Below are positions 60,229-64,000 of a stretch of DNA of 64,000 nucleotides, in pieces (within the stretch, counting starts at the first letter, position 1; every line of letters begins with the position of its first letter). The stretch comes from Microbacterium testaceum (GTDB lineage Bacteria > Actinomycetota > Actinomycetes > Actinomycetales > Microbacteriaceae): assembly GCF_001476285.1 (NCBI RefSeq), contig NZ_LDRU01000033.1, positions 1 to 64,000 of the forward strand, written 5' to 3'. Below the pieces are notes generated by a model. That model had not been told where the DNA came from and searched no databases. It saw only the letters and a program-made list of their open reading frames with translations. A program made the position numbers and the translations under genes.

Positions 60229-61779
60229 GTGGCCCCCGCATCCTCCCGACCGCGCGACCTCCCGGCGATCATCCCGGCGATCGTCGCGTCGATCGCGGCG
60301 ACCGTCCTCGGGGCAGGTCTCGGCGAGCTGGTCGCGGCGCTCATCTCGCCCTCGGCGAGCCCCTTCGCGGTGATCGGCGGGGGCATGATCGACATCGCCC
60401 CGGCGTGGGCGAAAGACCTGGCGATCAGCCTGTTCGGGACGGCGGACAAGACCGCCCTGCTCGTCGGCATCGCGGTGCTGCTGCTCGCCGTGGCGGGGGC
60501 CGCGGGCGTCGTCGAACGGCGTCGACCCCCGTGGGGGCGAGTGATCCTGGCGGCGATCGGTGTCATCGGCGCTCTCGTGTCGCTGGCGCGCCCCGACGCG
60601 GCGCTGCTGTCACCCGTGCCGTCGCTGGTCGCGGGCGTCGCCGCCGCCGTCGTGGCGGGACTGCTCATCGGCCGTCTTCGACCCGCGGCGGTCGCTCCCG
60701 AGGCCTCGACCGGTCCCACCCGTCGCGGGGTGCTCGCGCTCTCGGGCGTGGCGGTCCTTGCCGGTGCTCTGGCCGCGGCCGGATCCGTCGCGCTGAGCAG
60801 CGGGGCCCGAGCGGTCAGCGCGGTGCGTGCCGCCCTCCGCCTTCCGACCCCGACGACCACGACCGCGGTCCCCGCGACCGCCGACCTGGGAATCGACGGC
60901 CTCTCCCCTGTGATCACGCCGTCGTCCGACTTCTACCGCATCGACACCGCTCTCGTGGTGCCGCAGATCGACCCGGCCACCTGGAGCCTGCGCGTCCACG
61001 GCCTCGTGGAGCAGGAGATCGTGCTGCGCTGGGACGACCTCGTCGCCCTCCCCCAGAAGGAGACGGTCGCGACCCTCGTGTGCGTGTCGAACGAGGTCGG
61101 CGGCGACCTGATCGGAAACGCGCGGTGGCTCGGCGTACCGATCCGCGACGTCCTCGCGCGCGCGAAGCCGACGGCGGAGGCCGACATGGTGCTCTCTCAC
61201 TCCGTCGACGGGTTCACGGCATCCAGTCCCCTCGAAGCGCTGACCGACGACCGCGACGCCCTGCTCGCGATCGGGATGAACGGCGAACCGCTGCCCCTCG
61301 CGCACGGGTTCCCGGTGCGCATGGTGGTGCCCGGTCTCTACGGGTACGTCTCCGCGACGAAATGGGTGAGCGAGCTCGAGGTCACCCGCTACGACCGGGC
61401 CGAGGGGTACTGGACCTCGCGCGGATGGTCGGAGCGCGGACCGGTGAAACTGCAGTCGCGCATCGACGTTCCCCGCGCGGGGGCCCGTGTCGCCGCGGGT
61501 GACGCGGTCATCGCCGGTGTGGCCTGGCAGACGCACGTCGGCGTGGCGGGCGTCGAGGTGCAGATCGACGACGGTGCCTGGCAGCCCGCCAGGCTCGCGA
61601 GCGCGATCTCGACCGACACCTGGGTGCAGTGGAGCCTGCCCTGGACCGCGACGAGCGGATCCCACACCGTGCGCTGTCGCGCGATCTCGACCACCGGCGA
61701 GACCCAGACGCCGAATCGCGCGCTGCCCGCTCCCGACGGCGCGACCGGCTGGGACGAGATCACGATCTCGGTCGCCTGA
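60229..61779 (+). CDS. Membrane-anchored molybdopterin-dependent oxidoreductase (sulfite oxidase family)
   Basis: 516 residues. The N-terminal 200 residues hold about five hydrophobic segments, the last (RRGVLALSGVAVLAGALAAAGS) with a twin Arg just before it. The rest is the SUOX-type molybdenum domain: YRIDTALVVPQIDP, TLVCVSNEVGGDLIGNARW with the molybdenum-ligating Cys, and GLYGYVSATKWVSELEV, followed by the C-terminal Ig-like dimerisation domain. The catalytic part is extracellular. No heme subunit is adjacent. The physiological substrate of these actinobacterial enzymes is not established. Confidence 0.88.
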   Translation: MAPASSRPRDLPAIIPAIVASIAATVLGAGLGELVAALISPSASPFAVIGGGMIDIAPAWAKDLAISLFGTADKTALLVGIAVLLLAVAGAAGVVERRRPPWGRVILAAIGVIGALVSLARPDAALLSPVPSLVAGVAAAVVAGLLIGRLRPAAVAPEASTGPTRRGVLALSGVAVLAGALAAAGSVALSSGARAVSAVRAALRLPTPTTTTAVPATADLGIDGLSPVITPSSDFYRIDTALVVPQIDPATWSLRVHGLVEQEIVLRWDDLVALPQKETVATLVCVSNEVGGDLIGNARWLGVPIRDVLARAKPTAEADMVLSHSVDGFTASSPLEALTDDRDALLAIGMNGEPLPLAHGFPVRMVVPGLYGYVSATKWVSELEVTRYDRAEGYWTSRGWSERGPVKLQSRIDVPRAGARVAAGDAVIAGVAWQTHVGVAGVEVQIDDGAWQPARLASAISTDTWVQWSLPWTATSGSHTVRCRAISTTGETQTPNRALPAPDGATGWDEITISVA

Positions 61780-61833
61780 CCTCCGCCCCGCGCCGGGCGC
61801 GCGCGGTTCGCGGCGTCGGCCCGTGGCATCCTG

Positions 61834-61883
61834 TGTCCCACTTTGTGCAGGAATCACACCTGAGAACCGCACAACGTGGGACA
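61834..61883. repeat. 50-base hairpin repeat, family C copy 1
   Basis: TGTCCCACTTTGTGC and GCACAACGTGGGACA form a 15-base stem with one mismatch around a 20-base loop. The loop is identical in copy 2. It lies in the 235-base gap between the convergent molybdoenzyme and aminotransferase genes, in which I see no gene. Confidence 0.8.
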
Positions 61884-61928
61884 CGCCGTCGCGCGGATGC
61901 CGCGCACCCGATCCCGGAGCCTCGCACA

Positions 61929-61978
61929 TGTCCCACTTTGCGCAGGAATCACACCTGAGAACCGCACAAAGTGGGACA
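61929..61978. repeat. 50-base hairpin repeat, family C copy 2
   Basis: TGTCCCACTTTGCGC and GCACAAAGTGGGACA form the same stem with one mismatch at a different position; the 20-base loop matches copy 1 exactly. The copies are 95 bases apart in the same orientation. Confidence 0.8.
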
Positions 61979-62014
61979 CGGCCGACCGGAGGACCGGAAA
62001 GGCGCCTCAGCGAG

Positions 62015-63232
62015 TCAGGCCGACAGCACGTGCCGCAGCTGCTCGACGGCCCAGTCCAGCTCGGTCGCGCGGATCGTCAGCGGCGGGGCGATGCGGATCG
62101 TCTGGCCGTGCGTGTCCTTCACGAGCACGCCACGGGCGAGCAGCTTCTCGGCGATCTCGCGACCCGTTCCGTACGCCGGGTCGATGTCGACGCCGGCCCA
62201 CAACCCCGCGATGCGCACCTCGGTGACGCCGTGGCCGACGAGCGCCTGCAGCGCCGCCTCGAGGTGCTCGCCGAGGGCCTTCGCGCGAGTCTGGAATTCT
62301 CCGGATGCCAACATCTCGACGACCCGCAGACCCACCGCGGCGGCGAGCGGGTTGCCGCCGAACGTCGAGCCGTGCTCGCCGGGGCGGATGACGCCGAGCA
62401 CGTCCTCGTTCGCCACGACCGCCGACAGCGGGACGATGCCGCCGCCGAGGGCCTTGCCGAGGAGGTACATGTCGGGGACGACGCCCTCGCGGTCGCACGC
62501 GAACGTCTCGCCCACGCGGCCGAGACCCGACTGGATCTCGTCGGCGATGAAGAGCACGTTGTTCTCGGTGCAGATCTCGCGGACCCGGCGGAGGAACCCC
62601 TCCGGCGGCACGACGACGCCCGCCTCGCCCTGGATCGGCTCGAGGAGCACCGCGGCGGTGTTCTCGTCGATCGCCGCGGCGATGGCATCCGCGTCGCCGT
62701 ACGGCACGTGCACGAAACCGGGCGCGTAGGGACCGAAGTCGTCGTGGGCGACCGGGTCGTCGCTGAAGCCGACGATCGTGGTCGTGCGCCCGTGGAAGTT
62801 GCCGTTCGCGACGATGATCGTCGCGGCATCCGGGGCGATGCCCTTGGACCGGTAGCCCCACGCGCGGGCGACCTTGATGCCGGTCTCGACGGCCTCGGCC
62901 CCGGTGTTCATCGGCAGCACGAGGTCTTTGCCGCAGAGCTGCGACAGGGCCGTGGCGAAGGGCCCCAGCCGGTCGTTGTGGAACGCGCGGCTCGTGAGCG
63001 TGAGCTTCCCGAGCTGCTCGCGAGCCGCGGCGAGGATCGCGGGGTGACCGTGCCCGAAGTTGAGGGCCGAGTATGCCGACAGCAGGTCGAGGTACCGCTT
63101 GCCCTCGATGTCAGTGACCCAGACGCCCTCGGCACTGTGCGCGAGGACGGGCAGCGGGTGGTAGTTGTGCGCGACGTGCGCGCTCTCGGCCTGGATGAGG
63201 GCGAGACCGAGGTTCTCGAGGGTGGCGCCCAT
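62015..63232 (-). CDS. rocD: Ornithine aminotransferase
   Basis: 405 residues, class III PLP aminotransferase. HYHPLPV-like start (VAHNYHPLPVLAHSAEGVWV), NTGAEAVETGIKVAR, IIVANGNFHGRTTT, DEIQSGLGRVGETFA with the PLP Asp, and LLGKALGGGIVPLSA with the PLP lysine. It converts ornithine and 2-oxoglutarate to glutamate semialdehyde. Its ATG shares one base with the stop of the upstream dimethylargininase-like gene (TGATG), so arginine-type compounds are degraded by a coupled pair. Confidence 0.92.
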   Translation of the reverse strand: MGATLENLGLALIQAESAHVAHNYHPLPVLAHSAEGVWVTDIEGKRYLDLLSAYSALNFGHGHPAILAAAREQLGKLTLTSRAFHNDRLGPFATALSQLCGKDLVLPMNTGAEAVETGIKVARAWGYRSKGIAPDAATIIVANGNFHGRTTTIVGFSDDPVAHDDFGPYAPGFVHVPYGDADAIAAAIDENTAAVLLEPIQGEAGVVVPPEGFLRRVREICTENNVLFIADEIQSGLGRVGETFACDREGVVPDMYLLGKALGGGIVPLSAVVANEDVLGVIRPGEHGSTFGGNPLAAAVGLRVVEMLASGEFQTRAKALGEHLEAALQALVGHGVTEVRIAGLWAGVDIDPAYGTGREIAEKLLARGVLVKDTHGQTIRIAPPLTIRATELDWAVEQLRHVLSA

Positions 63233-64000
63233 CACGCACCCCGCAGTTCGAGCGTGCAGCACTTGATCCCGCCGCCGCCGAGCAGCAGCTCCGACAGGTC
63301 GACCTTCACGGGGGTGTAGCCGCGCTCGCGCAGCTGCGCCTCGAAGCCCACGGCGCGCGGCGAGATGATGACGTTCTTGCCGTCGCTGGCGGAGTTGAGG
63401 CCGAACACTGCGCCATCGGCATCCGAGACCCGGATCGCGTCGGGGTAGCGCTCGCGGAGGATCGCCTGGCTGCGCTCGTCGAAGGCGTTCGGGAGGTACG
63501 CGATATTCGCTTTCTCGACGCCGCCGGGGCCCTCGACCGGGTCGAGCACGGCGATCGCGGTGTCGAGGTGGTAGAAACGCGGGTCGGTGAGCGTCAGCGA
63601 GACGACCTCGCGCGAGAAGACCTCGCCGACCTCGCGGTGGCTGTCGCCGGTGGAGCGGAATCCGGTGCCGGCGAGGATCGTGTTCCCGACGAGCAGGAAG
63701 TCCCCCTCGCCCTCGTTCACCTCGACGGGCTCGGCGACCTCGAAGCCGTTCGCGGCGAACCAATCGATGAACGCGGGAGCCTCGGCGGCGCGCTCGCGGA
63801 AACGGAACTTCGGGCCGTACGCGACGCCGTCGATCACGAAGCCGCCGTTGGCCGTGTAGACCATGTCGGGCAGGCCCTCGACGGGGTCGATGAGCTCGAT
63901 CTCGTGGCCGAGCTGCGTGTAGGTGTCGTACAGCGACTGCCACTGGCGCAGCGCTAGCGCGGTGTCGGTGGGGCGGGACGGCTCCATCCACGGGTTGATG
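63232..64000 (-). CDS. Dimethylargininase/amidinohydrolase family protein, 5' end beyond the window
   Basis: At least 256 residues; the frame stays open to the right edge, and upstream of the first Met the translation reads INPWMEPSRPTD, the usual interior of this family, so the true start lies outside. Seen: DMVYTANGGFVIDG, EGEGDFLLVGN, FYHLDTAIAVLD with the catalytic His region, and GGGGIKCCTLEL with the nucleophile Cys near the C-terminus. The family hydrolyses N-omega-methylated arginines to citrulline or acts on related guanidino compounds. It is coupled to ornithine aminotransferase. Confidence 0.88.
   Translation of the reverse strand, partial: INPWMEPSRPTDTALALRQWQSLYDTYTQLGHEIELIDPVEGLPDMVYTANGGFVIDGVAYGPKFRFRERAAEAPAFIDWFAANGFEVAEPVEVNEGEGDFLLVGNTILAGTGFRSTGDSHREVGEVFSREVVSLTLTDPRFYHLDTAIAVLDPVEGPGGVEKANIAYLPNAFDERSQAILRERYPDAIRVSDADGAVFGLNSASDGKNVIISPRAVGFEAQLRERGYTPVKVDLSELLLGGGGIKCCTLELRGA

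Noticed and set aside
1..64000. tRNA, rRNA, CRISPR, insertion sequence or prophage
   Set aside because: No cloverleaf with CCA-type acceptor, no regularly spaced repeats, no transposase, integrase or phage structural protein was seen on either strand.

Overview
The window is about 64 kb of very GC-rich DNA with strong GC3 codon bias. Almost every base lies in a gene, gene starts commonly overlap the preceding stop by 1 or 4 bases, several genes look leaderless, and the content is actinobacterial (shared-ATPase CUT1 transporters, the alpha-E/ATP-grasp/transglutaminase trio, actinobacterial rhamnose genes). A member of the Microbacteriaceae, most likely Microbacterium, is my best guess; this is inference, since no rRNA or marker gene is present. 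I see no tRNA, rRNA, CRISPR array, transposase or phage gene, and no gene-free gap above about 250 bases.

Layout. (1) 31-13594: glycan harvesting. A clan GH-A hydrolase with an apiosidase-like domain; a surface group of a DUF916/sortase-anchored protein, a WxL-like protein and a large secreted glycosidase; then an ABC sugar importer with a GH36 alpha-galactosidase, divergent from a LacI regulator with three operator repeats. (2) 13709-14956: an autoinhibited Fic protein. (3) 15031-24312: a FadR-type regulator and an eight-gene transporter-plus-enzyme operon that reads as an oxidative D-apiose/D-apionate pathway (lactonase, oxidoisomerase, decarboxylase, erythrulose kinase, two isomerases) ending in D-erythrose 4-phosphate. 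(4) 24391-29020: S41 protease, a winged-helix/membrane pair, and a TetR-controlled TIM-barrel isomerase/Gfo-Idh-MocA oxidoreductase pair. (5) 29082-36773: a complete L-rhamnose operon (mutarotase, isomerase, kinase, bifunctional aldolase/lactaldehyde dehydrogenase) with its LacI regulator, followed by an L-lactate oxidising flavoenzyme that consumes the lactate end product. (6) 36902-42647: TetR/MFS efflux pair and the transglutaminase/alpha-E/ATP-grasp trio. (7) 42782-50834: a second tetrose-type catabolic locus with a paralogous DAK kinase and RpiB-type isomerase, a GntR regulator, an MHS-family transporter, an SDR and a split transketolase, tied together by a shared palindromic operator. 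(8) 50929-64000: ATP-grasp protein, zinc alcohol dehydrogenase, an acyl-CoA dehydrogenase-like/PIG-L-methyltransferase/glycosyltransferase trio, alpha/beta hydrolase, XRE regulator with SDR, membrane molybdoenzyme, ornithine aminotransferase and a dimethylargininase-like gene cut by the right edge.

How it works together. Apiose and rhamnose are characteristic sugars of plant rhamnogalacturonan II and of plant glycosides, so the first two thirds of the window look like a plant-sugar island: extracellular glycosidases release sugars, importers bring them in, and dedicated pathways funnel them to D-erythrose 4-phosphate, dihydroxyacetone phosphate and lactate. The most interesting items are the two related tetrose/apiose loci, the fused WxL-type surface complex, a recurrent leaderless signature (TA-rich -10, six or seven bases, start codon), three families of intergenic palindromic repeats and an apparent excess of the heptamer GGATGCC.
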